From contig DATHEA010000027.1 in assembly GCA_035318745.1 (NCBI GenBank), positions 60,866 to 124,865 of the forward strand: a DNA stretch of 64,000 nucleotides. The letters run 5' to 3'. The notes under the pieces were generated by a model. The model did not search any database, was not told the DNA's origin, and saw only the letters and a list, made by a program, of their open reading frames with translations. The translations under genes and the position numbers were made by a program. Numbering within the stretch: the first letter of the stretch is position 1; each line of letters opens with the position of its first letter. This document shows positions 56,028 to 64,000 of the stretch, one piece after another. This DNA comes from VRUE01 sp035318745. GTDB taxonomy: Bacteria; Actinomycetota; Thermoleophilia; Solirubrobacterales; 70-9.

Positions 56028-59000
56028 CTATCCCCACCGCTCCGCCAACGTCAGCGTCCCGGCGGCACTAATTTCGGGCCGCTTCTTGCCGACCGCCGTG
56101 CAGGCGCTTGAGGCTGTGCAAGAGACACCTGACAGTCGCGAGTAGGTGAGCGGGTTGACGGTTGTCTGGACCGACCAGGCGCTGCCGTTCCATACCTCGG
56201 CCAGGGTCGATTCGGTTTTGACGAACGATGGCAACACGCCACCGGTGCGGCCGACCGCGGTGCAGGCATTGGCCGCGGTGCAGGAGATGCCGCTCAGGGT
56301 TACTCCGTTTTCGGCGCCGGTCGGAGTCGGAGTGGCAACCGTCGACCAGGCGCTGCCGTTCCAGCTCACCGAGAGGCTCTTACGCGGAACGGCGGTGCTG
56401 ACGCTTTCCCTGAACCAGCCCACCGCCATGCAGGCGCTGGCGCTGGCACAGGAGACGCCTTCGAGCTGGCCTTCGACGAAGCCGGACGGTTTGGGCACCG
56501 AGACGATCGACCAGCTGGTGCCATTCCAGCGCTCCGAGAAGGTCTGGATTCCGCTCGAGTTCCTGGTTCCAACCGCAGTGCAGGAGGTGGCCGAAGGACA
56601 GGAGACCGCGAGCAGCTTGCCGGTGTCCCCTTCTCCTCCGCTGGGATTGGGGGTGGACTGAATCGTCCAGGAGGTGCCGTTCCAGCGCATCGCCAGCGTC
56701 GCCCAGCCCGACAGCGATTCGGAGTAGTAGTAGCCCACGGCGGTGCATGCCGTTTCAGCGCTGCAGGAGACGTCTCCGAGCGTCACCGAGCTACCGCCTT
56801 CGGGGGTCGGGGTGGTCAGCGGGTTGAAGGGTCCCCAGGTCTGCCCGGCTTTGCTCAGCTTCCAAGTGACCCCTTTACCGCCTTCGTTGCCGGTGACAAG
56901 GCAGATGTTGCCCGAGCAAGAGATGTCGCCGGACTTGGCGTTGGAGCTGGTCAAGATGCTCCAGCTGGTCCCGTTCCATTGCTGCACGAGGCCATTTCCG
57001 CGGTATTCGTCATAGCCGACGGCGAAGCAGGAGGTCGCCGAGAGGCAGGAGGTGTCTTCAAGGTCGCTGTTGTCGTAGGGGACGGGGTTGGGGGTGGTTT
57101 GGGTGGTCCAGGCCGGGATCAACAACGTCCTGGTTTCCGAATACGCCGTTCCGTTCACATTGGAAGCTACGAGGCGGTAGCGGTAGGTCGTGTTCGTGGA
57201 AAGACCGCTGAGTGTTTCGGTGACGGCGACATCGGTCGATCCCGAGCCCGCGGATTTTGAGGTGGTACTGATGGAGTGGACGAAGCCATTTGGCTGATCG
57301 GCCTGGAAGGTGGCGTCGGGCACGTACTCAAAGTGGTAGGTGCTGGCCTTTCCTTGCGGATTGACGGCGCCATTGAGAGTCGCGTGGTCGCCTTCGAGTT
57401 TGGAGGCGTCTTCGACCGAGACCAGGGGCGCAGACGCAATGAAGGTGTTCGCTTCCGAATACGTCGACCCATTCGCACTCGTCGCCACGAGGCGGACGTG
57501 GTAGGTCGTGTTCGGAGTAAGTCCGGTGAGCGCCTCGCTCACGGCCACATTGCTCGAGCCAGAGCCCGCCGATTTGGAGGTCGTGCTGGTCGCGTGGGCA
57601 AAACCATTTGGCTGATCGGCCTGGAAGGTGGCGTCGGGCACGTACTCAAAGTGGTAGGTGCTGGCCAGGCCTTCCGGGTTAACGGTTCCGTGCAGGGTAG
57701 CCAGACTGACTTCTACGCCAGTGGCAGCTTCGAGCTCGACAACAGGACGGGGAGGACCGGTAGTGAAGGTTTTGTCTTCACCCTTGATGAGGTTCAGAGG
57801 TGATTGTTCCAGGTTGAGCGCATAAATACGGTAGTGGTAGGTCGTATTGGGTTGGAGGTTTGTTATCAGGTCTGCTACGAAGACGGTCCCGGTGGGATGT
57901 TCGAAATATCCGCCTCCGCCTTCCTGCCCGTAGGCAGTTGTCGTGCCGTATTCGAAGGCGTAGCCGGTCTGATAGCCGTGGCCATCGATGCTGCCGGTGA
58001 ACGTCGCGGTCCTGTCGGTGACGGCGGTCGCTGCGCCGGTTTCCACCACCGGATCCGGCAGCCCCGTGGTCCACGAGACGTCTTTGCCGATATCGCCACT
58101 TCCGTCGGCATTCGTGGCGACGAGCCGGGCGTGGTAGGTGGTTTTCGAGCTGAGGCCGCTGAGTTTCTCTTCGACGTGCCAGAGCCCGCCTTCCAGTTTC
58201 CCACTCGTCACTTCTTTGGCCGTCACCGGCACTTTCTGCCCGTAGGCCGTCGTCGTGCCGTATTCGAATTGATAGGTCGTGGCGAGGCCATTGGGGTTGA
58301 CGGTTCCCTTAAGGGTCACGTTGGTCTGGATGCTCGGGTCGACGACGGGGACTTCGGTTACCGCCACTGGCGAGCGGGTCGTGGTGACGGTTTTGTCACT
58401 GCCCTGAACGGAGCCGGCATCGTTGGTCGCGACGACCCGGTAGTGGTAGGTCGTGTTGGCCGGAAGCCCCTCGAGGGCCTGGCTAATGTTGATCGCACTG
58501 GAGCCGAAGCCGGGCACACGGCCGCCGGGGAGCGGAACGCTCGTGCCGTAGGAAGTGGTCGGCCCGTATTCGAAGCGGTAGGTCGCATAGTCGGCTTTGG
58601 GCGTGATCGTGGCCTGCAGCGTCGCGCTGTTTGAGTCGATGCCCGTTGCCGCGTTCGTGGTCGCCTGCGGCGCCTGGGTTGGCGCGACGGTGAGGAAGGG
58701 GTCCTCCGGCCCCGCCAGGTTCCAGTGGGTGGCAAGCCAGTTGCCGGGTCCAGGGGCGCCGCTGAAGTAGGTGTCCTTGCCACAGTCGATCGGTATGGTC
58801 ACCGCGGTGAAGCTGCCGGGGCAATGGGTATTGGTGTATTTCCCCCACGGCGCGTGACCGCTGCCGTCGTCGTAGCACATGATGTCGGCGCCGTCGACGC
58901 AGTGGTGCAGGTAGGAGGAGTAGGGCGCGATGCTTTCGGGATCTTGTTTTGGCAGCCCGTTTTCTCCGATTTCCCCTCCCCAGCCCTGAACGGCGCCGAG

Positions 59001-59672
59001 GGTATGGAACAGCTCGTGCACCGGAATATGCGTTTCCCATTGCGTTTTGCCGCCGCCGATGAGCGCCATTGCAGTACTTGTAGCGTTCAGGTTGGTCGTG
59101 CTCTTCGATGAGTCGTCCCTGAGGCCGGTCGCATAGCCTTGCCGAGCTTGGAGCAGGAAGCCGAAGTCGCCATCCGGCGCGAACAGCAGGTACTTTATGG
59201 CGTTGGTCCCATTCGGGCTCCCGTCCAAGCTTGCTGTGGGATAGCCGAACAGGTCTTCATCGAGCGCGGCTTGGACTCCTTCGGGGCTGAAATCGGCGGC
59301 TTCGAGGTCATAGATCTGGATCACGCCGGAGGAGTTGCAGTCGACCACCATCTTCACGGCGCGGGTGCCACTGCTAGACAGCGAGGACTGGTCGGAGATC
59401 TTCCAGTTCATCCTCCTGACGATGCTGCGGATGAGTTCCGCCGGCGCTGGTTCGGAGCTTTCTGAGTCGTGCGCATACACCACGACGATCCGGTTTCCGC
59501 TCGTGCGGCAGAGGGGCGCGAGTTCCTGGGTGGGAAGGGGAGCCACACCGGCGCCGCCGCCATCCGCGTAGGTCGGCGCGGTCGCCCAGGCGGAGGCGAG
59601 GAGAAGCGCGACGAGCGATACTAGAGCGACACAGGCCCTGGGCCGAAACCTACGGGTAGACACAATCTGCAT
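56028..59672 (-). CDS. Giant secreted protein: zinc metalloprotease-like, Fn3-like and WNGTSW repeats
   Basis: A 1214-residue exported protein. Signal peptide about 1-36. A zinc metalloprotease-like domain follows (IPVHELFHTLGAVQGWGGEI with HELFH at 219-223, then a Cys-rich HHCVDGADIMCYDDGSG). From about 340 to 870 there are Fn3-like repeats of about 100 residues with RFEYGPTTSYG/YQFEYGTTTAYG and NTTYHYRVVATN. From about 875 onward there are roughly six repeats of SCLSATSCFAVG / RWNGTSWSI type, each with paired Cys. Probably a surface or extracellular enzyme; target unknown. Its nearest neighbour is the PucR-like gene. The final start is ATG 59672. Confidence 0.85.
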   Translation of the reverse strand: MQIVSTRRFRPRACVALVSLVALLLASAWATAPTYADGGGAGVAPLPTQELAPLCRTSGNRIVVVYAHDSESSEPAPAELIRSIVRRMNWKISDQSSLSSSGTRAVKMVVDCNSSGVIQIYDLEAADFSPEGVQAALDEDLFGYPTASLDGSPNGTNAIKYLLFAPDGDFGFLLQARQGYATGLRDDSSKSTTNLNATSTAMALIGGGKTQWETHIPVHELFHTLGAVQGWGGEIGENGLPKQDPESIAPYSSYLHHCVDGADIMCYDDGSGHAPWGKYTNTHCPGSFTAVTIPIDCGKDTYFSGAPGPGNWLATHWNLAGPEDPFLTVAPTQAPQATTNAATGIDSNSATLQATITPKADYATYRFEYGPTTSYGTSVPLPGGRVPGFGSSAINISQALEGLPANTTYHYRVVATNDAGSVQGSDKTVTTTRSPVAVTEVPVVDPSIQTNVTLKGTVNPNGLATTYQFEYGTTTAYGQKVPVTAKEVTSGKLEGGLWHVEEKLSGLSSKTTYHARLVATNADGSGDIGKDVSWTTGLPDPVVETGAATAVTDRTATFTGSIDGHGYQTGYAFEYGTTTAYGQEGGGGYFEHPTGTVFVADLITNLQPNTTYHYRIYALNLEQSPLNLIKGEDKTFTTGPPRPVVELEAATGVEVSLATLHGTVNPEGLASTYHFEYVPDATFQADQPNGFAHATSTTSKSAGSGSSNVAVSEALTGLTPNTTYHVRLVATSANGSTYSEANTFIASAPLVSVEDASKLEGDHATLNGAVNPQGKASTYHFEYVPDATFQADQPNGFVHSISTTSKSAGSGSTDVAVTETLSGLSTNTTYRYRLVASNVNGTAYSETRTLLIPAWTTQTTPNPVPYDNSDLEDTSCLSATSCFAVGYDEYRGNGLVQQWNGTSWSILTSSNAKSGDISCSGNICLVTGNEGGKGVTWKLSKAGQTWGPFNPLTTPTPEGGSSVTLGDVSCSAETACTAVGYYYSESLSGWATLAMRWNGTSWTIQSTPNPSGGEGDTGKLLAVSCPSATSCTAVGTRNSSGIQTFSERWNGTSWSIVSVPKPSGFVEGQLEGVSCASASACMAVGWFRESVSTAVPRKSLSVSWNGSAWSTVATPTPTGAENGVTLSGISCTAANACTAVGRTGGVLPSFVKTESTLAEVWNGSAWSVQTTVNPLTYSRLSGVSCTASSACTAVGKKRPEISAAGTLTLAERWG
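57286..57666. repeat. Recent internal duplication in the giant protein gene
   Basis: A 63-base stretch at 57286-57348 is repeated without change at 57604-57666, exactly 318 bases (106 codons) apart. It lies in two neighbouring Fn3-like repeats, which share the YHFEYVPDATFQADQPNGF segment. This points to a recent tandem duplication or gene conversion. Confidence 0.85.
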
Positions 59673-59748
59673 TTGACGCTTCCCCTCCCATTCCCCGCAG
59701 CCTCCCAGCCTCGGGGTGTTGACACAGAGTGCCCTCAGCCTGACTGAT

Positions 59749-60960
59749 TCAAGTGACCTTGCGAGGTGGCAATGTGCTTATTTGGCTGGTGGTTCTTAGG
59801 CGGGCTGCCTGTGGTCCGGTGCGGTCTCGGCCGAGCTCCTCAAGTCGCAATGCCGCCTCCAGCTCGGTGGCGCAGGAGTCGAGCGATAGCCCGATCGCCT
59901 GCTCTATCGCCCCCAGGCGCTTAGCGACGGTGTTGCGGTTGATTCCGAGAGCGGAGGCTGTCGAGGAGACATGTCGGGCGGCGGCGAAGTAGGCACGCAG
60001 GGTTTGGCGGGCCCCAGCGCCGCCGTCGCGCTCGCGCTCGAGCGGAGCGAGGAAGCTGCGACGCAATGACGTGGCGAGGAGGTCGTCGGCGAGGATCGAG
60101 GCGAGCAACGCTACGTCGCGGTAGCGGACTACCCGCTCGGGCCCTCTTAAGGCGATCGGCAGTGCGGCCTGAGCTTGACGGTGTGAGAGGCGCCAGCCCG
60201 CGAGCCCTTCGGCGGGCTCGCCGATCGCACCGCAAAGCTTGACTGCCCACAGGCGAGACACGACCTCGCCGGGGTCGATCTTGCGGCGAGCGCCAAGCCA
60301 CGCCCAGGCCGTCCCCTCTCCGCAGACTACGAGCAGGCGGCAATCGAGGTCCGCCAAAGCCTCCCCCAGGCACTCTTCCGCCCGCTCGCCGCTTGCCGCC
60401 AGCGCGAGGTGGTGAGCGCCCAGGTCATAGCCGAGTCCCGGCGCGGCGACCGACTCCCCGAGGAGGAGCCTCCGCACCTGCTCGGCCTTTCGCTCGCCGC
60501 TTGACTCCGCCTGTCCCTGCTCGCGGTTGTACTCGTCGGTCACGGCGCTAAGCAGCCGATCGAACAGCGCCGCCTGGATGCGCAGCAGCACCTTCAGGGA
60601 GGAGCTGCTCGACACTCCCTCTTCTTCCGCGCCCTCGATGACGAAATCGGCAAAGACCGTGTAGCCGGCCACGTAGCGGCGCATCACAGCGTCGAGGTTG
60701 ACCCGGCCCCTGGCCGCCAGCCGCGCTTGCGTCAAGAGCAGGTTGGGAATCGGCGGCGAGCGGTCCTCCTCGCACTCAAAGGCGGCTATGCCGTAGTCGA
60801 GGGCCGCCACCACGGCGGACGGCAGCCCTTCCCTGTAGTCGGGGTCGGCGATCTCGGTCGGGTCTGAGATTGCGTGGACTCTGAGCGAGGCCGCCTGCTC
60901 GATCTCCTCGAATCTGGAGCGCAGGCGGTTGGCTAGCCGCGTGCGCGCTTCTTCGCGCAA
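59749..60960 (-). CDS. PucR-like transcriptional regulator
   Basis: A 403-residue regulator with a helical sensor half (about 1-170, including AALDYGIAAFECEE and VNLDAVMRRYVAGYTVFADF) and a C-terminal PucR-type helix-turn-helix: LRAYFAAARHVSSTASALGI, then NRNTVAKRLGAIEQAIGLSL, ending with LEAALRLEELGR. PucR proteins usually sense small molecules. The TTG at 60960 is chosen since the upstream frame is shadow sequence; it overlaps the secreted-protein gene by 28 bases, so it may be coupled to it. The effector is unknown. Confidence 0.8.
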   Translation of the reverse strand: MREEARTRLANRLRSRFEEIEQAASLRVHAISDPTEIADPDYREGLPSAVVAALDYGIAAFECEEDRSPPIPNLLLTQARLAARGRVNLDAVMRRYVAGYTVFADFVIEGAEEEGVSSSSSLKVLLRIQAALFDRLLSAVTDEYNREQGQAESSGERKAEQVRRLLLGESVAAPGLGYDLGAHHLALAASGERAEECLGEALADLDCRLLVVCGEGTAWAWLGARRKIDPGEVVSRLWAVKLCGAIGEPAEGLAGWRLSHRQAQAALPIALRGPERVVRYRDVALLASILADDLLATSLRRSFLAPLERERDGGAGARQTLRAYFAAARHVSSTASALGINRNTVAKRLGAIEQAIGLSLDSCATELEAALRLEELGRDRTGPQAARLRTTSQISTLPPRKVT

Positions 60961-63719
60961 CTGGCCTCCATGACCGGGTTTGCCTTTGCGGCCTTGCCGT
61001 TTTGTCCCGTGAATTCGGCGTTTGCCTTGTTGGCCTTCCCGCAGAGGTTGCGGCTGTTGACGATCAGGCCCTTCTTGGCTCCCTGCATCTGCACTAGGAC
61101 TTTGCTGAGAGGCGCATCTGGGACATCGGTGAAGGTGGCCCTGATGCCGCCGTTCTTGGAGTCGATCCGTGCGACTGCTTCGACGTCGATCAGACCGTGC
61201 AGGTCGGCGACGAAGTCGGGCAGGTTGTGGTTTGAGGAGCGCAGGTAGACCGGGCCGCTCAGTGGCTGTTCGAGCAGCGGGGTGTAAGCGGTGGCCTTGC
61301 CGTAGATCGCTCCCGCCGGGCAATTCTTGGCCGCGAACTGCACTCTGGTGCAGATCGTTCTGATGTGGCCCTGGTCGAGGAACGCCGACCTCGGCAATCG
61401 CAATACGAGGCCTGCGAGGTTTGCGTCTGCGCCTCTGGGCGTGTAGGTGCCGGTCAGGGCCGGGTGGCCGCCTCGCTTTGTGCCGCCCTTCAGCTTCAGG
61501 GCTAGCTTCGGCTTGAAGCCGAGCGCCTGGCAGTCGGCCGCCTGGAAGCGAGACGAGCGATCGAGGGGGGAGTCGTCGGCTGAGCTGAAGACTTCCCTTC
61601 CCCCTCCCCAAAGCGATGCGTCAAGCGCGAATGGTTCACAAGAGGTCGGGTTGATCGTGAACTTGGGCTTGTCGACGTAGACCCTGATGTCCCTTACCTT
61701 CAGCGGGATGCCGGCGAGGATGTGGGGGATTGGGTCTGAGTGATCGCCGTCGACTCTGACTTCGGCGGTTCTCGGGTCGATCTGCAGGGCCTGACGGGTG
61801 ACCACCGTGCCGATGTCGAAGGGCCCGGCAACCGCCGGGACCACACCTACGACGCTCAGCGGGGCGCCCTGATAGGGACCGGCCATGTAGATCTTGCCGG
61901 GGACGCGGGTGAGGACCGGGCCCACACCGGCTCCGGCCAAGACGTGGCCGATCTCTGAGGATGCCGGGCAGCTCGGGGAGGCGAGCTCTTCCTTGCCCGT
62001 CTTCGTCTTGGTCTGGGCGATCGCCGCGTCAGAGCACTGGGAGGTTCCCGCGAGCCTCGCGACCATCCCCGGCGGCAGCTTTGCCGAGAACTTGGTCAGG
62101 TCCTGGTCTCCGTCCCTGCGGGTGATGCGCATGTAGAAGGGGGAGTAGGAGCCTGCTTGGTTGTTCTGGGTGCCGCCTTCGAAACCCGGGTCAAACGGGG
62201 GGGTTCCGCCGCTCGGGCAGGGCGATTCTCCTGGGCCGGCGATGACCTGGAAGGAAGAGGTCGCCGTGACCGGCGAGCCTCCCGCCCATGGGGTCAGCTC
62301 CGCAGTGACGTCGTAGGGTTGGTTGCCGGGCTTCGAGGGGTCGGCGTCGCAGCTTGGCGGGCTGACGAGCGGAGAGCGCGCTCCTTCGCGGAAGTGCAGC
62401 TTGAAGGAAGAGAACGGCAGCTGAGGGATTTCATCGGTCGTGGTGACCAGCTGACCGGTCCTCGGGTCCGGCACCACTTTGGCCGTCTGCTTGACGATGA
62501 TCCCCAGGTTCTCGTTCTCGATCACGAAGTAGAGAGCGATCAGCGAGCCGGCCGGGTTCTTGTATGGCTCTGCCAGGAACAGGGAGCCGGTGAGGCTTTC
62601 GTCCAAGAGCGGCGTTTGGACTTCGATCGTGCCGATCTTGGAGGCTTCCGGGCAGCCGACGCCCGGGGCAGCTCCCAGGGTTTCGCGCTTCAGGTCTTCG
62701 TTGGTGCAGACCTCGAGGCCCTCAGCCGAGGACGGGTTGACCGTCATCCCTTCTGGCAAGCTCACAACTGCCTTGCGGATGTCAGAAGCCGCAAGGCCAT
62801 CGGGGTTGGCAAGGCCTTCGTCGGCCACGTCGAGGCTGAAGTCGAGACCACTTGAACTCTCCGCCGCTTTGGTCGTCGGCTTGGCGACGATCGACGGTGC
62901 GAAGGCGAGGCGGTCGCAACCGGTCATGCCTATGGGGTTGGGCGGTTCTGAGTCGTCGTGGGTTTCCGTGAAACCGGTCGCCGGAGAGGCGAAGGGTTCT
63001 TGCCAGGAGAACGCTTCGAAGTCAGTACGGAGCGGGCCGGCGCAGGAGCGCGGCATCGTCAGGAAGGGCTTTTCGGTCAGGTTCAGTTTGCAGCCCGCTT
63101 CCCCGCAGCCGCGTTCTTTGTCGTGGGCGGGACTCGCCGGCACCCCCCAGATGGTCAGCTTGGAGTGGTAGAAGGGAACCCCGTCGGTGATGTTGTGCAG
63201 GACCGCCTGGACGTTGTATGGGGGGTTGGGGTTGATCCTGAGGTCGACGGTGACCGGGATGTGGACGACGTGGAAGCCGATCTCCATCGCCCCGCCGGGC
63301 GGTGGGACGAGGCTGTAGACACGGATGTCTGCGTAGACGGTTTGCGGGTCAGTGGCGAAGACGTCGGTCACCCCGATCTGCGTGGCAGCGGGGCATTCTT
63401 CCAGGGCGAACTCGACGCCCCCGCAGCGCGGCACCGCATTGGGGTCCCCGACCAAGCCCGGCGGCAGGGAGACGGTCAGGTTCTTGGCGTCCCCGTCGGG
63501 GATTTCGGAGATCAGGCTTTCTTCGGGGTTGGGGATCGTCTCCAGCCCCAGGGTGGTCGTCTGGGCGAAGGGGTGAGAGCCCGCCTGGGTCGCAACCGAG
63601 CCGTCGGGGTTGGTGAAGGCGACGTCGAGGTCTTTGAGGCCGAAGGCCCGGGCCGATGGGACGATGGCCAGCGCGATCAGCGCCCCGGATAGGAAAGTCA
63701 CTGCGAGGCGCTTCATCAT
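60933..63719 (-). CDS. Large secreted protein of unknown function
   Basis: A 928-residue protein with a signal peptide (MMKRLAVTFLSGALIALAIV, then PSARAFG) and a repeated unit that recurs about three times: a beta-rich part with KxxVSLPxGxVxxPxxxxxC, then an ECPAxxxIGxVxxxTPLL Cys pair, then PLxGxVYLAxP-like strands. Examples: LEECPAATQIGVTDVFATDP, GCPEASKIGTIEVQTPLLDE, SCPASSEIGHVLAGAGVGPV. It ends basic (KKRARG). I know this type from Solirubrobacterales genomes, where it recurs; function unknown, perhaps a surface matrix. Its ATG overlaps the stop of the next gene upstream (63716) by 4 bases. Confidence 0.82.
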   Translation of the reverse strand: MMKRLAVTFLSGALIALAIVPSARAFGLKDLDVAFTNPDGSVATQAGSHPFAQTTTLGLETIPNPEESLISEIPDGDAKNLTVSLPPGLVGDPNAVPRCGGVEFALEECPAATQIGVTDVFATDPQTVYADIRVYSLVPPPGGAMEIGFHVVHIPVTVDLRINPNPPYNVQAVLHNITDGVPFYHSKLTIWGVPASPAHDKERGCGEAGCKLNLTEKPFLTMPRSCAGPLRTDFEAFSWQEPFASPATGFTETHDDSEPPNPIGMTGCDRLAFAPSIVAKPTTKAAESSSGLDFSLDVADEGLANPDGLAASDIRKAVVSLPEGMTVNPSSAEGLEVCTNEDLKRETLGAAPGVGCPEASKIGTIEVQTPLLDESLTGSLFLAEPYKNPAGSLIALYFVIENENLGIIVKQTAKVVPDPRTGQLVTTTDEIPQLPFSSFKLHFREGARSPLVSPPSCDADPSKPGNQPYDVTAELTPWAGGSPVTATSSFQVIAGPGESPCPSGGTPPFDPGFEGGTQNNQAGSYSPFYMRITRRDGDQDLTKFSAKLPPGMVARLAGTSQCSDAAIAQTKTKTGKEELASPSCPASSEIGHVLAGAGVGPVLTRVPGKIYMAGPYQGAPLSVVGVVPAVAGPFDIGTVVTRQALQIDPRTAEVRVDGDHSDPIPHILAGIPLKVRDIRVYVDKPKFTINPTSCEPFALDASLWGGGREVFSSADDSPLDRSSRFQAADCQALGFKPKLALKLKGGTKRGGHPALTGTYTPRGADANLAGLVLRLPRSAFLDQGHIRTICTRVQFAAKNCPAGAIYGKATAYTPLLEQPLSGPVYLRSSNHNLPDFVADLHGLIDVEAVARIDSKNGGIRATFTDVPDAPLSKVLVQMQGAKKGLIVNSRNLCGKANKANAEFTGQNGKAAKANPVMEASCAKKRARG

Positions 63720-64000
63720 CCTGCCCTCCGTTCGTTGTTCGTTCGCTTGTGGTGAGCTCGTTTGTGCTGCACTCGGCTTTGCCGCTTTCTGGGCACGCAG
63801 CGCGTCTTGTTTCCTTTGCGCGCTTTTCGCTTGCCCTTGGGGCAGCGGGAAGAGCTGCCGCCCCCCTTGACGTTCCCGGCCCCTTTGAAGGCGGCCGAGG
63901 CGGGGGTCGCATCATCGGGAGCCGAGGCCGGTCCCTGACAGGTGTCGCCTTCGCAGCTCGCCGGCGGCTTTGGCGGCGGCGGGTAGCCGCCGCCTTCCCT
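63716..64000 (-). CDS. Secreted protein, C-terminal 94 residues only
   Basis: The right edge cuts a gene whose last 94 residues are Pro/Gly-rich (EGGGYPPPPKPPASCEGDTC) followed by a basic Cys tail (SSSRCPKGKRKARKGNKTRC then VPRKRQSRVQHKRAHHKRTN). The TGA overlaps the ATG of the 928-residue secreted protein by 4 bases (ATGA). The basic CxKGKxxxxxGxxRC tail is a pattern of long secreted Solirubrobacterales proteins, so this is probably another member. Confidence 0.75.
   Translation of the reverse strand, partial: REGGGYPPPPKPPASCEGDTCQGPASAPDDATPASAAFKGAGNVKGGGSSSRCPKGKRKARKGNKTRCVPRKRQSRVQHKRAHHKRTNNERRAG

Noticed and set aside
59749..61611. 620-residue frame as one regulator
   Set aside because: Its first 217 residues are an out-of-frame shadow of the 928-residue secreted protein; the regulator starts near 60960.
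1..64000. tRNA, rRNA, prophage or transposase genes
   Set aside because: No stretch shows tRNA-like cloverleaf ends, rRNA sequence, phage structural motifs or transposase domains; intergenic gaps are all short.

Overview
The window is a GC-rich, densely packed chromosomal segment, almost certainly from an actinobacterium of the class Thermoleophilia (Solirubrobacterales-like). This is inferred from base composition, GTG/TTG starts, very large secreted lineage-type proteins, F420-type luciferase-like oxidoreductases, an Amt/PII pair, class II FBPase and an ergothioneine pair. No gap exceeds 300 bases. I see no rRNA, tRNA, CRISPR array, transposase or phage module. Both edge genes are cut: a Dus enzyme on the left and a secreted protein on the right.

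Layout. 1-9 kb: a leftward housekeeping block of MerR-cyclase fusion, tilS, hpt, ftsH, folP, folB, folK, with coaX/dus and a GST-like gene alongside and a PII gene upstream. 9-20 kb: nucleoside phosphorylase, a three-module cell-wall hydrolase, HAD phosphatase, universal stress protein diverging from a LysR regulator, Amt, sirtuin, and an unknown two-gene unit. 20-30 kb: fused hydroxyacyl-CoA dehydrogenase/enoyl-CoA hydratase, CorA, type III glutamine synthetase, collagen-like protein, P450 plus metallophosphoesterase, RlmN. 30-39 kb: small enzymes, two F420-type oxidoreductases, glpX, an orphan HipA kinase behind egtB-egtD, and an SDR. 39-45 kb: a TadE-like exported protein, a DUF559 nuclease-like gene, and the three-gene proton-translocating transhydrogenase. 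45-53 kb: P-type ATPase, then a thioesterase / flavin monooxygenase / crotonase / thiolase group. 53-64 kb: small membrane coiled-coil proteins, an ECF sigma/anti-sigma pair, an acyltransferase, and two very large secreted proteins with a PucR-like regulator.

Most striking: a dispersed family of about 50-bp palindromes. There are six clear copies near 2371, 6241, 14151, 40275, 41240 and 44265, plus one possible decayed copy near 7247. Their ends match GACGTGCCGGTG and its complement, and five of the six share the centre TCCATATGGA. The copies touch or overlap gene ends. Some supply a start codon, others a stop codon with a short Arg-Ala-Gly-Ala tail, and in the best copies each strand carries an SD-like AGAGG or ACGAGG followed by ATG. 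The single DUF559 nuclease-like gene starts inside one copy and stops inside another, which suggests a REP/RAYT-like arrangement built on a different enzyme. A second, unrelated perfect 49-bp palindrome lies at 51179-51227.
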